In this document: piece after piece, positions 19,567 to 30,507 of the stretch
How positions within the stretch are numbered: the stretch's first letter is position 1
Layout: the number at the start of each line of letters is the position of its first letter
Assembly (NCBI GenBank): GCA_946965045.2
Contig: OX337242.1
Span: 1,178,001-1,242,000 of the forward strand
Source of the DNA: Epithemia pelagica
Lineage: Eukaryota; Bacillariophyta; Bacillariophyceae; Surirellales; Surirellaceae
DNA: 64,000 nucleotides
Direction of reading: 5' to 3'
Translations under genes and position numbers: made by a program
The notes under the pieces: model-generated
The model's input: only the letters and a program-made list of their open reading frames with translations
Database searches by the model: none
What the model was told of the DNA's origin: nothing

Positions 19567-22257
19567 TTAATGATTCCATCCGCTGTGAGTTCCGTTTGCT
19601 TTTCGTGGATCGCGCAGCTGAAATCCATTGGTTCCGCGCGAGGCCGTCGTCATCGAAGGAAAACCAGAAGTCTGATAGCGACTACCGGAACCAGAAGCTG
19701 GAGCGGTATGGAATCTTGCCATTTGTTCACGCAGCAGAGGACTTCCCATTAGACGGGTTGCTGGGGTTGATTTGGCATGTACCACTGGTCGAGAACTAGG
19801 TCTAGGAGGGGGGTCTCTTTCGTCCTGATCTGAATCTGAGCTCCAACTGACAGATTTCGTTGTTTTTGAAATTTTGAGACGCTCTAGCTGTAGCTGAAGA
19901 CTTTCGTTTTGTCTTTTGAGATCTTCCATTTCGTTTTTGAGATTGTCGTTTTCACCGCGGAGTTCCGAAACCTCAGACTCGGCTGTTTCGGTAGAAGTCC
20001 TCAATGGTTTTTCCGGTGAATCCGGCAACGGATCATCGGAACTCTCCACTGTCGTTGTAGTGATTTCGACCGTTCTCGACCACTTCGTCTTTCCTGATTT
20101 GTCTATGTTTATTGCATGAGGACTTGTGCGGTCATGTCGACTTCCACTCCTATGGCTTTTCTTGTGAGGGGATTTATCCTGGGACTTCGAGCGTCTAGAT
20201 GGATACCTCGACTTGCTTTTCCTCGTTTTTCTATCGTTCGTCGACGAGTGGGGATACTCTTCGATGCTCTTAGCAGATGAAGGACTTTCACTTACTTCAC
20301 TCACAAAGTCATGGGATACAGGAGGTGGTTTTCCTGCCATCACAGCGACCCCAGGAAAGTCCGAGATTGCGGTCCTTTCCATCGGTATCACAACCCTTTC
20401 GTAAGATACCCCCTCGTCCTCGACTGGTGCAGATGCACGTCGGATCAGATCTTCAGCTGGCCTCAAGGAAGGAGCAGGGGGTGCGACGGGTGGGGGTAAT
20501 GAGAATTCATCAGCAGAGTCTGAACAGCTGTGTGTGACAGACTGGTCAAGATCACTGGGGTCGTTTTTCTTTGTTTTGGACAGAGCACCCGGCAGAAGTG
20601 GTTTGCATCTCAAGAGTTCCTCTTTGATGGAGCAGCTTGTCGCCGATTCTCTCTTTTTCTGACGATCTCTCTCGTGATTTCTTTCCGACAAGCCTTCGAC
20701 TCCTGTGTTGGCATGAGTCCATGATCTGTGAAATGGTGACCATAGTGATTGTATTTCTGCCATGAGTTCCTTTTTCTCAATATATTCTCTGTGTCCGGGA
20801 GATGTATTGAGCATCACGGATACAACCGCCCTGTCGGAATGGTTCGAGGAAAAATAAGGTTGGAGCAACATGGTTATTTTGTGCTGCAAGAATGGAACTT
20901 GGCGGGGCAGTGGCTTTTTGGAATGCGATTTTCCTCCAAGCAATTTCGTTTCCATTGTGATTTCGCTCACATTGTCGGATTCAGCTGCAGTTGGGTCCTT
21001 GCCCTGTCTCAGTAGTTCATTAAAAAGAATACTCCGGAGACAGTGAACTACAGCCGCATGTGCATCGCATCGATTTGGCATACTATCTTTCAGGCGATTT
21101 GAAACAAAACAATTTCTTTGCTTGGTTCGACTTCGATCCACATAACTTGCCATATCGAGAAAGGCGATCTTTCCTCCTCTTCTAACGGTATCGCCACTCT
21201 TTTCGTCAACAAGGACAGGTTCAATTTGGACAAGAACATGGCATTCATGACGGCGACTGCTGGCTTTTCGAATTCCAACAACAATGTCTTGAAGAGCCTC
21301 GCGGGCTTCTTCGCTGGATCGACATTGCCGAATCTGGGCGTTGGCAACACGAAAGTCATGTGTTAACGGGTTTTGATCAATGTAAAGTGTCTTTTCCAGA
21401 CTACCCAAGCTCCCAGATCTTGGTGACTGTCCACTGGACTCGGAAGCTGTACCGCTACTATGCCGCTCAAATGGTGGTCTTTGTTGTTCTTGCCCAGCTT
21501 GAGATGGTCGTGTTGCGTGCTGCAATAGATCGTAGAGCTTCCCCGCCTCTCCACTGCTGTTTTTGGGATTTTTTGGTTGATTGACTTGAAAGGCCGATAT
21601 TTTTACAACGAAAGCTCTTGATTTATCTCTGGAATTTGGTTTCTTCATCGAAGCCAGACGCTGGTACTGCCCAAACAACGAATCTGTCATTCGGGGAAGA
21701 ACACCATCGGATGAAACCTTACGTTTCAGACTTTGAGCGCAGCTTCCAAAACAAGTGTACGTCTTTCCCGAACCTGCAGTTCCTACTGCAATGTTTACAT
21801 GGGACCTTCGGATTGCCCGATCAGAGAACAAGGGCTCCATCGCTGCCAATGACATGGGTCTCCCAATCTCGGCAAAAATTTCTCCGTCTTGCGTCGCGTG
21901 CTCACCAAATACTTTGTTAAAGTGGAATTCCATTTCTTGGTTGTTGTTGTGGTATGTCCGAGCTGCTGTTTCTGGAGAGGCAAAGGGCATATTATTGGCA
22001 TTCGTGGGTCCTGACGCATGTTCCGATCGCGGTTGAGGACGTAGGACAACATAAGGATAGGTGCCAGAGTGTCGGACTTCATGTCTGGTTCGAGGAATCT
22101 CCACAACAATATGGTCATCACGTTCCTTCTTGTTGTTGAGTGGGCGAAGACGAAATGCCGAACGGAACTCTACGGGCAAGCTATCTTTTTTGGTGGATGC
22201 CCGATGCAAACGGTGGCGTGCACGATTTCGTCGCTCATCAACACGAGTGTCCGACAT
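19567..22257 (-). CDS. Divergent kinesin-like motor protein
   Basis: 896 aa from the ATG at 22257; the open frame extends to a TTG at 22278. The N-terminal region (about 30-530) has kinesin landmarks in order: RSAFRLRPL, a P-loop GTAGSGKTYT (about 158-167), a degenerate switch I SSRRHECH, a degenerate switch II FLDMASYVD in place of DLAGSE, VPFLQHKITMLLQPYF, and NTSPGHREYIEKK. The C-terminal half is disordered, basic and Ser-rich (SKSRYPSRRSKSQDKSPHKK), followed by a short coiled coil (ELRGENDNLKNEMEDLKRQN, about 775-815). The Walker A site is intact. The switch regions depart from the consensus, so ATPase cycling or microtubule coupling may be altered. One uninterrupted exon. Confidence 0.7.
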   Translation of the reverse strand: MSDTRVDERRNRARHRLHRASTKKDSLPVEFRSAFRLRPLNNKKERDDHIVVEIPRTRHEVRHSGTYPYVVLRPQPRSEHASGPTNANNMPFASPETAARTYHNNNQEMEFHFNKVFGEHATQDGEIFAEIGRPMSLAAMEPLFSDRAIRRSHVNIAVGTAGSGKTYTCFGSCAQSLKRKVSSDGVLPRMTDSLFGQYQRLASMKKPNSRDKSRAFVVKISAFQVNQPKNPKNSSGEAGKLYDLLQHATRPSQAGQEQQRPPFERHSSGTASESSGQSPRSGSLGSLEKTLYIDQNPLTHDFRVANAQIRQCRSSEEAREALQDIVVGIRKASSRRHECHVLVQIEPVLVDEKSGDTVRRGGKIAFLDMASYVDRSRTKQRNCFVSNRLKDSMPNRCDAHAAVVHCLRSILFNELLRQGKDPTAAESDNVSEITMETKLLGGKSHSKKPLPRQVPFLQHKITMLLQPYFSSNHSDRAVVSVMLNTSPGHREYIEKKELMAEIQSLWSPFHRSWTHANTGVEGLSERNHERDRQKKRESATSCSIKEELLRCKPLLPGALSKTKKNDPSDLDQSVTHSCSDSADEFSLPPPVAPPAPSLRPAEDLIRRASAPVEDEGVSYERVVIPMERTAISDFPGVAVMAGKPPPVSHDFVSEVSESPSSAKSIEEYPHSSTNDRKTRKSKSRYPSRRSKSQDKSPHKKSHRSGSRHDRTSPHAINIDKSGKTKWSRTVEITTTTVESSDDPLPDSPEKPLRTSTETAESEVSELRGENDNLKNEMEDLKRQNESLQLQLERLKISKTTKSVSWSSDSDQDERDPPPRPSSRPVVHAKSTPATRLMGSPLLREQMARFHTAPASGSGSRYQTSGFPSMTTASRGTNGFQLRDPRKANGTHSGWNH

Positions 22258-22787
22258 TGTACCTGGAAAACTATTCAATGGCCGAAGAACAACTGGCTAA
22301 GTATATAGAGCTTCCAAGTCTCGAAAGGAATCGAGAAAGCAACAAGGAGTAGAAAAGATAAAGTAAGGGAGGAATTCAATAGACAGAGCGTTGACAGTCA
22401 GTTTTCTTTGTTGGCAAGAAGACAATCGCCAGAAGACATGAGGACAAAACGGTTGTGGTCAAACTTGGTCCCACAAGGAAACGAGTCGCCACCATGCGAT
22501 AATAACGTATATTTAACGGTTTTATTAAGTCGACCGACCGTCGACAAATCGTCGCACATGATCCCCCAAAACTGATGATGTCAGTGTTTCAGTCCCGGAT
22601 AGTTCGTGACTGTTCTATTGCTACTTGCTACCCAGTGCCCTATATTCGAAAATTAGTCCTGGATAGGAGTAGTTCGTGACTGTTCTATTGCTACCCACTG
22701 CCCTATATTCGAAAATCCAATAAGCTACTCCGAGTACGGAAGAGCGTAAGAGCAAATAATACGTTACCTTCACTTCAACTATCCGAT
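22258..22787. other. Intergenic region with local duplication
   Basis: 530 nt between the start of the kinesin-like gene and the stop of the MFS gene. The main content is the imperfect direct repeat annotated at 22591-22717. Confidence 0.45.
22591..22717. repeat. Imperfect direct repeat, two copies of about 63 bp
   Basis: Both copies contain TAGTTCGTGACTGTTCTATT, then CCCA(G/C)TGCCCTATATTCG. They start near 22591 and 22654. The copies differ by small indels: an extra TACTTGC in the first and an extra AGGAG in the second. Confidence 0.75.
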
Positions 22788-24628
22788 CTATGCAAAGGCC
22801 CATGACGATGAGCGCCTTTCTTGATGAATTTCTTCATCATAGTCCTCATGCATACAATGTTCGTCGTACATACTGGACTGCACCATTCCCATTATGACTG
22901 TGCTGCGTCTTCGGTCTGCTTCCACCTGCGCCGAGTATCGCTTCTTTCGTTGGGGTTGTTTCGTTCCGACCAACGAGCTTGATTCATCTGCAATCGTCTC
23001 GTCGAAAGTATCCATGATCTTTTCCTTGCGCAAGTTTCGCATCAAAAGCACCACGACTCCAGCAAAAACCATCATGGACATGGTCGGTGAGGCCACCACA
23101 AATGGCGAAAATTCTCGATGATCCGGGCTACTTTCGACATCTTCCGGATCCCGCAGGACAAAGCTCGCCACCAATCCAGGAGTCACAAAACCAGCGACAG
23201 AAGCAAACATAGACAAGACTGCTTGCATGGTACCTTGGTGCTGCTCCAATGCAGGAATATCATCGACCGCTTTCGTGAAGAGAGATCGAGTAGGGGCTGC
23301 CAGATAAGGATATGCTGACACACCCAAAACAGCCGGGAGAACATATTGCCATGGTTCAGCCTGCCATCGCCACAAGTGCCAGACAAGAAAAAAGCCAGTG
23401 GCACTCACGGTCGCTCCGAACAGCATAATGTGTTCATCGCGAACCTTTCTCGAGCTCAGAGAAAAGACAACCATCATGTTCAGCAAAACGAAAATGGACA
23501 TTGATCCCAAGATTCCTGAAACACCTACAGGCGACCATCCCATACCGTGAGACGCTGCCGGGGCCAATCCTGCTTCGATGATTTGGAAACTCGAGTTGAA
23601 AGTGAACATGGCAAAGACTGGTACCATGATTTCAAAACAGAATAGTGAACGGACAATCGCCCACAATCGATTACCATCACGTGACGTCTCCTCTTTTGGA
23701 GGAGCTGTATGATCTGTCTTCGGCTCTTCCAAAAATAACAATATCGAAGACAAGGCCAAAAGATTCGAGGCAAGAAGCACGAGGCCGACCGAGTTGAGCG
23801 AATCAATTTTGAATCCAAAAATTTCAGTGTCAATCTCAGCCAAAAAGTAGTTTAATCCAGGTCCTGTTGACATTCCAATAATACGTGTCATACTCAACAA
23901 CGAGTTGGTCTGTGTTTGTTCTTCGTGTGGGACGACTTTGGCCAAATAGGCATACCCCAAGGCTGCACTCGCCGCACCCACACCGCCCATTAGACGACCA
24001 ATCAACATGAGTGTCACAGCTTTATTCCCATAAAAGGCACTGGCAAGCATATAGATCAACCCTCCAGCAGCTGAAATCAAAAGACAAATGATATAGGGCA
24101 TTCGAAAACCGTAACGATCCGAAGCCATTCCCACAAAAGGCTTGGCGCAAAAGGATGAAAAGCTAAATGCGGACAAGATGATACCATACGTATTACGTGA
24201 TCCACCATGTGCAAGCACATAAAAAATAATGGACGGAGCCACGACCATGTACGAAACTTAAAAAGACATGAAAAACAGTGAGATCGACACCGATCCGCCT
24301 TTTCGAAAAAATACAAGGTTGACTTACTGGCATCAATGATGCCTACCAGCCCAAGGGCAAATAGGAACTTGGGAAACTTCACCATGGAGTCCGCTTCACG
24401 TCTCGTCGACTTCCCTTTAGGCCAATTGTCAAAGATTCTTTCGTTAGTTGCAACTTGCGACGTCGAACTTGGAACGGCTTTGGTTTTTGATTCGAACGAG
24501 AAAAAGACGAGGAAATGGTGGGGCGGACGCATGACGTAATCGATCATCACGCAAAGCATGATCGGGAGATTCGTAGAGCATCGAAGAGCGTCGCGAGAGA
24601 TCTTTTTACTCGCTCCGTGGGGGTGCAT
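22788..24628 (-). CDS. Major facilitator superfamily transporter
   Basis: Two exons: 24628-24328 and 24256-22788, intron 24257-24327 (71 nt, GTAAGT donor, TTTTTAAG acceptor); 589 aa. The splice restores transmembrane helix 1 (LGLVGIIDA joined to ISYMVVAPSIIFYVLA). It has the 12-helix MFS plan: the loop motif GMASDRYGFRMPY after helix 2 (the family's G-x3-D-R-x-G-x-R type), a GRLMGGVGAASAALGYAYL helix, a central cytosolic loop and a second six-helix set. The N-terminal 85 residues and the acidic/basic C-terminal tail are cytosolic. An inner start at MVKFPKF would still keep all TM helices. Substrate cannot be inferred. Confidence 0.8.
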
Positions 24629-24663
24629 AGTTTATTGTAACCCTGCTAGGTAGACCTCTCTCT

Positions 24664-24760
24664 AGTATGACTACTCCTACCTAGGAGTAGCCGACAAAAA
24701 CACGAGATGCAATAGGAGTACCTCTTCATTACATCCCACTCCTACTCCTACTCCTATAAC
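24664..24760. repeat. CTCCTA/TAGGAG-rich intergenic repeat
   Basis: The 215-nt gap between the MFS start and the arginase stop holds ACTCCTACCTAGGAGTAG, GCAATAGGAGTACC and CCCACTCCTACTCCTACTCC. The same hexamer unit recurs at other gene borders in this window. Confidence 0.6.
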
Positions 24761-24843
24761 ATACGGCAGCCACAACAACTACTCCTCGAGGGCAGTAGGT
24801 AGATGGTTTTTGTTGGAAACTTGGAGACTGACAAAGTGTATCT

Positions 24844-26109
24844 TTATATTATGCTCTTTCCCATGAAGCTGGTAATGATTCGCAGTCCTAATTCGACGGT
24901 TTCCCGAGCACCGTCGGCGTGGGACAGGGTCGGATTCAATTCGACAATTTCCGCACTGGCCAGATTGCCGGTATAGGCCACACTTTCCGCAACATAATGA
25001 GCTTCCCGATAGGTGAGACCACCGCGAACTGTCGTGCCCGTCGCCGGTGCCAAGAGAGGATCAATGGCATCAATGTCGTAGGACAAGTGCAGTCGACGAT
25101 TCGGATTGTTTTTGAGCAAATGATCGAGGGCCATTTCCATGGTTTTACCAATCCCATATCGATCAATCTCATGCATCGTATACGCCGGAATCTTTAACGA
25201 CCGAATCAGGCGACGTTCGGCCGGATCCACATCACGTAGACCAATGTAGACAATCGAATCCGGGGGTAGTTGAGGTATTGCATGCTCCTTCATCCATCCA
25301 AGTCCAGGAATAGATGCGACGTTCAATGGTGGATGCATTCCTTTGATATTGAGACCAATCGGCATGCCATGCATATTCCCTGACTCGGAAATGTAGGGTG
25401 TATTCAAATCAGCGTGGGCATCGATCCAAAGTATGCCAGTATCAGGATAAAGGGATAATATACCTGCCAGACTACCGATGCCAATGCTGTGATCTCCACC
25501 CAATATCAACGGAAAACTACCCTCTTGGAGCTTTTCTTTCACCGTCTCGAATACTTTGTAGGCCCCGAGGCCCACCAACTCTGAATTTTTCGCACTAAAA
25601 TTCGGCGGTGCAAACGATTCGGCGGAAGACGATGAAGAATTGACTGAGGTTTGAGATGTTTCGAATGACAAGTCAGGGAGGTCTTCAATTCTCCAACCCA
25701 ATTTCGATAGCATCTCCCTCAAGCCGGCTTCTCGCAACAAGGATGGACCACTGTCGGTTCCTGTATATGGCTGTCCATAGGTCATTGGGGCACCAATGAT
25801 GCTGCAAGTGTGTGGCATTCTGGTGTGTTGAAACAAGGGAGGCCGGTCTTCTCCCACTATTGGATCTCGGCCCAACATTTGATCCGACACATTGCCATAT
25901 CCGGCACCGGTTCGATTGGTGGGTGTCGAACTCAAACCACGACAGAAGCAATCACCGGTGACAGAGATAGTACCATGTTTGCGTGGAATCTTTGGATACA
26001 CTACCGACGAAGAGAGAAGACCTCGTCCTCCATACGTATTTTGCCTGCAAGTTAGAGATATATTTGCCAGCGCCGATGGACTCCATTTGGACAGAATTCC
26101 GTTCCTCAT
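24844..26109 (-). CDS. Arginase (ureohydrolase family), probably mitochondrial
   Basis: 421 aa from ATG 26109. It hydrolyses arginine to ornithine and urea, the last step of the urea cycle, which diatoms possess. The manganese-binding motifs are all present: GGDHSIGIG (about 204-212), DAHADLN (about 230-236) and SYDIDAIDP. GLRDVDPAER is typical of arginase rather than agmatinase, though agmatinase cannot be fully excluded without alignment. The roughly 90-residue N-terminal extension is rich in Arg/Ser and poor in acidic residues at its start, consistent with a mitochondrial presequence. A Ser-rich insertion (about 155-165) precedes the first metal motif. Single exon. Confidence 0.85.
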   Translation of the reverse strand: MRNGILSKWSPSALANISLTCRQNTYGGRGLLSSSVVYPKIPRKHGTISVTGDCFCRGLSSTPTNRTGAGYGNVSDQMLGRDPIVGEDRPPLFQHTRMPHTCSIIGAPMTYGQPYTGTDSGPSLLREAGLREMLSKLGWRIEDLPDLSFETSQTSVNSSSSSAESFAPPNFSAKNSELVGLGAYKVFETVKEKLQEGSFPLILGGDHSIGIGSLAGILSLYPDTGILWIDAHADLNTPYISESGNMHGMPIGLNIKGMHPPLNVASIPGLGWMKEHAIPQLPPDSIVYIGLRDVDPAERRLIRSLKIPAYTMHEIDRYGIGKTMEMALDHLLKNNPNRRLHLSYDIDAIDPLLAPATGTTVRGGLTYREAHYVAESVAYTGNLASAEIVELNPTLSHADGARETVELGLRIITSFMGKSII

Positions 26110-26746
26110 CTTCTCTCAAAATCTTGGAGCAACCACCGTGAGGATCCAAAGATACCTTACCACAGAATTCACGACCCATTCTGTTGTTCCGCGTTTGCAC
26201 TTCAGTAGGAGTTAGCTGAGGTAGTCTATGCTATCCTAACTCTAAAATCATCACTACTCTACCTACTCCTACCAGTTCTTTCCATGGGAATGGACTCCTC
26301 TCTAGAGGAGTACTCCTACTTACTTTACACTTCTAAACTTGATTTCACCATGGTGGCAGTGGGCTCAACGGTGATAAAATAGGTTAACCCTACATTTTCT
26401 AGAGACTCCGTCTGTTCGTGGATTCAGAGTGTTGTTGCTGCCTCAAGCGACAATCAAGGATATTCCAACCAACCGAAGAGCATTTTTAATGGTTTCATCC
26501 AATGCTTGCAAGAGGACAAGCACTGAATGGTACCCTTGATGGTTTGTTTGACTAGGCTCTGAAAACTGACGAAAGTGTCTCCTATCATCTTCGATCATGT
26601 GGCAACGTACGAAATGTGTGAAATGTAGTTTCATTTAGAATAACGTTAAGTATGCCCTTGCCAATCGATCATCCTTTTTGGTCTTAAAACAACAGTGCAA
26701 AAGCTTGCACAGTCATTTGAGTTCGGCGCTACGAATGTTCATGTTC
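26110..26746. other. Intergenic region
   Basis: 637 nt between the arginase start and the next minus-strand stop. CTCCTA-type motifs occur at about 26205-26315, including the palindrome-like CTAGAGGAGTACTCCTAC. One 63-codon ORF (26443-26634) shows no recognisable feature. Confidence 0.45.
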
Positions 26747-28432
26747 TTATGCATGTTCTTCTCGTCGATGATTCTTGCTCACTCGGCGACCGCTTACGAC
26801 GGCCTTGACTCTGTTGCCGTTTGACTTGGTGGAATTCTTGTGAGCAATCCTGGCCAGCAATTCATCTCGAGACACTCCACCTTCAGGATCCGAAGAACCA
26901 TCACGAAGTGTTTTGGGTGATTTCTCGTCACCACACATACTGTTTGTTCCAGACGCGTCCGTTTCTCCCTCGGCACCTTCTTGCATCATGGGTCGACAAA
27001 CCTCAGTCGTCATATTCGCCACTTCGCTTCCCAAACATGTCACGAAATGCGTGAAACTCTCATCGTCCTTAGGGTCCAAGATTCCAAAATGGTTGGTGTC
27101 CTTTTCCTTTGCGCTTCGTTTGCTTTCCTTGGGAGGAACCGCTGTCATTTTTTGCTTGGTTTCTCCACCCTCCACAAGAGCGTTGGGCAAGAGAGCTGTC
27201 ATATTGTCAAATCGGTTCGTCAATTTTTTCCATGTGAGCAACTTTTCATTCCACTCTTCCTTCAACACCTCCAGAATAAGCTTCTTTTTAATGGGAGTGT
27301 CATAGGGAGGGAGAAAATTGGGAAGAAACTGATGGGTGATGTTCTGTAAAATGGCAAACAACATTTCTCGTCAGTTTTAGAGTTCTTCGATTTCGACTTT
27401 CATAGATGCAGTTGACATCCCACTTACGTTGCGGTCCGTAAAGAGCCAAAGTCCAGAACGATAGTAGTCATCAAGATGATCGTCCTCGTCCTCAGTCTCT
27501 CCATCTTTCTTTTCATCATGGCCCATTGACTTGGGCTCTCGGCGAACACACTTCACCACTTCAATCTCGGCACCAACACCATCTCTGGAGGGTGCCAAGG
27601 GCTGTGTTCCTCGTTCCATCCACTTGTCGCAGATATCCTGGCACTTTTTGAAGTACGCCTGTCGGGCCTTGTCGGATCGGAATTCCGCTTTGCGCAGAAT
27701 TGTGGAATGGAATGCACCAGGCGTGAACCGGGAGGCAAACTGAAACTTGTGAAACAACTGATTTTGGATGAATCGCAATTGCCAGTTGAGCGGCAACGGG
27801 GCCGAAGAGTCGTTGAAATTGGGCACAGGTGGAACCATGTCAAACCGAATTTCCAATTCCGGAGGCTTGTCAGCATTCGCCACCACAGCGGTCGGTACCA
27901 CCGTGATTTCAGGAATCAAAATTTCTCCACTGCGCAAGGCCTCCACCACCATATCCTGGGGAAGACCACCCCAATCTTGACGGTAGGTTCCGATTCGCAT
28001 AATCTCCACGTGAGCGGAATCCGTGGCAGCAAGCTTGTACGACGTGGGAGGTCCAGGTTCACCACCACCGACCAGCCAGCCGTCATCGTTGGTACTAAAC
28101 ACATGCTCATAATCACGGTCCTGCACCAAATCCAAGTCAAACGCCTGTTGGTGAGTCACCGAATTCGGGTGACCGCGTTTGCCTTTGCGAGACAAACTCA
28201 AGCCAAGAAAGGCCAGCCCATCCACTTTGGAGTGGTACTTGTCCAAAACAGGAGGCATGATACTCTTTAGAAAAGCACACGACGAAATGTGCTTGACCCA
28301 ATACCCGTCAAGAACAACCACAATCTTTACCTCTCGAAGCGCAAAACACACCCAATGCTGGAAATCGTGAGAGCGATTGTCTTGGCGGATCAGTTGGATG
28401 AGGGATTGCCGCCTTGCTTGGCATTGCTTCAT
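26747..28432 (-). CDS. Conserved-looking protein of unknown function
   Basis: Two exons: 27428 and above, and 26747-27343; intron 27344-27427 (84 nt, GTAAGT donor, TTTTACAG acceptor). The splice joins LWLFTDRN to NITHQFLPNFLPPYD. The open frame begins at 28468 with a GTG. The first ATG is at 28432 and another good candidate is MPPVLDKYHSKVDG at about 28261, so the start is uncertain; length is 533 aa from 28432. Notable stretches are DDGWLVGGGEPGPPTSYKL, FTPGAFHSTILRKAEFRSDK and an acidic linker before the intron. The C-terminal 80 residues are basic and Ser-rich. No signal peptide or TM segment is seen. I do not recognise the family. Confidence 0.65.
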
Positions 28433-28689
28433 AGAACAAAAGCCCTTCCTGACGCGCGTGAAAAGCACACATTCATCGTGTAATTATTCATGCCTTTTCG
28501 CGCCCGCCGGACGACTCATTACAGAGACAGAGAAGGAGTCGCCGTGGGAAGCGAAATAGTTCGCCGAAAGCACACGCACGAGCCGTCCGAGATGCGGAAG
28601 CGATGGGGTATTGTAGGTCTAAGTAAGTCTAACGTCCCGGTGAGTACCGGATGACGTCAGGGGAAGTGCAACAACAAACACCATCGACC

Positions 28690-30507
28690 ATGGACACAAC
28701 AGACCGCCAGAACGCGGCTGCAATACTGGATGCTCTACGTGCATCAGTGACACGTCCTGGAACTAACGTTGTGCATACAGTGGAACAAATTGTTTTATAT
28801 GAAGCGGAAATAAAAAATTACATTCCGTAGCCGCCGCAACCCACAGCAGGAGTAGACGACTGGCAACGAATTTCAGCCGCTTTACGAGACCATGCGAGTC
28901 TTCTATCGTGTCTTTCTCCAACGATCCTGCCACCAACTTCAGTGACACAGCACAATCGAGTTCGTCTAGAGGCGCAGAGGTTTCTTCTGATTCGTCAACC
29001 AATCTTTTCCAGATACGAAGCAGCCATTTTGGATGATCCACGACAATTTTTCGGCCTTGTAGGGCCGCAAGGGTTTGGAAAGTCGGCTTTTCTTTATTGT
29101 TTCGCTGTCAAATACAGCGCCGCCCCTGAGTATCTTGTTGTTTTCCTTCCAGAATTTCCACCAGATGCCACCTCCTTCCTACAGAAATCTTTGGCGCGCG
29201 CATTTTACCGAGGCTGCCGGATTGCTCAGCTCACAGGTTACGCTGAGCAGACACTTGACGACGATCTTGGCACAATGATTCAAAAGTTCTCTGATTTCGC
29301 TGCCGAAAATGGAAAGAAACTGATATTAGTGATTGACCAAATGAATGCGAACGCCAGTCATTTCTCCTCAACTCTCATGGTTTTGCGCGGCGTTAACAGG
29401 GTCAAAGTGGTCCTTTCTTCATCAACGAGCAACCAAGTGTCCACAGTTTTTGGAAGCACCTATGAGACCCTCAAGCGCTACTCATTTCGACTCTCGTTGG
29501 CCGAGGCTACTCTCTTGCAGGGAGGTGGAGCCACTCAACTAAACCCAGCCGAAATAGCTGGGTTACCCTTTCAAGTTGCGGCTGAAAAGATACGTGGGGT
29601 CTTGGTACCCTTGTCAGAATTGGCGTAGCAACATGGTCATTTTTTGCTGCAGCTGGGAAACAACCCTGAAGGTCAAATGACTTACGTTTACTTACAAATG
29701 GCTGCTGATTCAGTCGTCAAAGCTGCAGAAATGGACTGCAACTTCGGGCGTGCACTTGATGGGGATCTTTTCTATGTTGAGGAATCTCGAGGACGAGGAG
29801 GAGGCTTTTGCATCAAGGAGCATCGTGTCGGCCTTGCAGCCGAAATTATTGCATACATGAAGTCTCGACCGGGAGACTACGAAAACTACCTCCTTGGATT
29901 GATTCAGAACCCGAATTTCTTGCAACTGGATCCTGGGGCACGAGGGAGAATTATGGAGGATTGCTACGGAGTAAAATTCTGACGAGGAGGTGTCAAGCTG
30001 CCATTTTGCGAGATTCCAGGATGTGGAAAAACAAATCCACGGAGTCTTAGCATCGATACAAATTCCATGACTGTTGTTGAAGTCCCTGGATCTGACGAAG
30101 AAGTGCCAGAGACCGTACAGTGGGGCACTGCAGTCACTGCAGTTGTTTTCGTTCCTCTTGAACGACAATACAAAGGTGTCGACTTCATCGCTGCTAGGAA
30201 AACCGACACTTCAGTGTACGTCTACTTTATTCAGTGCACCATACAGCACCCCCAAGAGCAGGGTATTTGCGAGTCTAATCTGTACGAACGATGGTGTAGC
30301 TTGTTGAAAACATCAACAAATATGTCTATTCAACCGTTTCTGGTTTACCTGACACCGCACGGAACCAATCTGAATGTTCCCGGGCCAGCATCAATGGCCA
30401 ATTTTTTCTCAAGAAAGGCAAAATTGCATGTACAATTTGCCCAAGTTGAGACAGACCACACCCTTTCCGCTCATATCAAAAAGCAATACCCAATCAACAC
30501 GGCATGA
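28690..30507 (+). pseudogene. Crinkler/RHS-type P-loop NTPase fused to REase-like nuclease domain, broken by three stop codons
   Basis: One reading frame of 606 codons runs from ATG 28690 to TGA 30505-30507 with no frameshift. It is interrupted by TAG at 28828-28830, TAG at 29626-29628 and TGA at 29980-29982. Visible parts: a helical N-terminus (about 1-95); a Walker A motif GPQGFGKS (about 125-132); a Walker B-like LILVIDQMN (about 210-218); and a C-terminal region (about 460-605) with GVDFIAARK and VYFIQCTIQHP. The last pair fits the D...(E/Q)-x-(K/T) core of a PD-(D/E)XK-like fold. This order is known from the Crinkler-RHS effector class. The composition stays coding-like across all three stops. 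Likely a young pseudogene or source of truncated products; suppression of stops is less likely, since TAG and TGA both occur. Confidence 0.65.

Noticed and set aside
6550-29982. TGA codons as selenocysteine
   Set aside because: The contexts are not known selenoprotein sites, no SECIS structure was recognised, and TAG/TAA interruptions occur in the same way.
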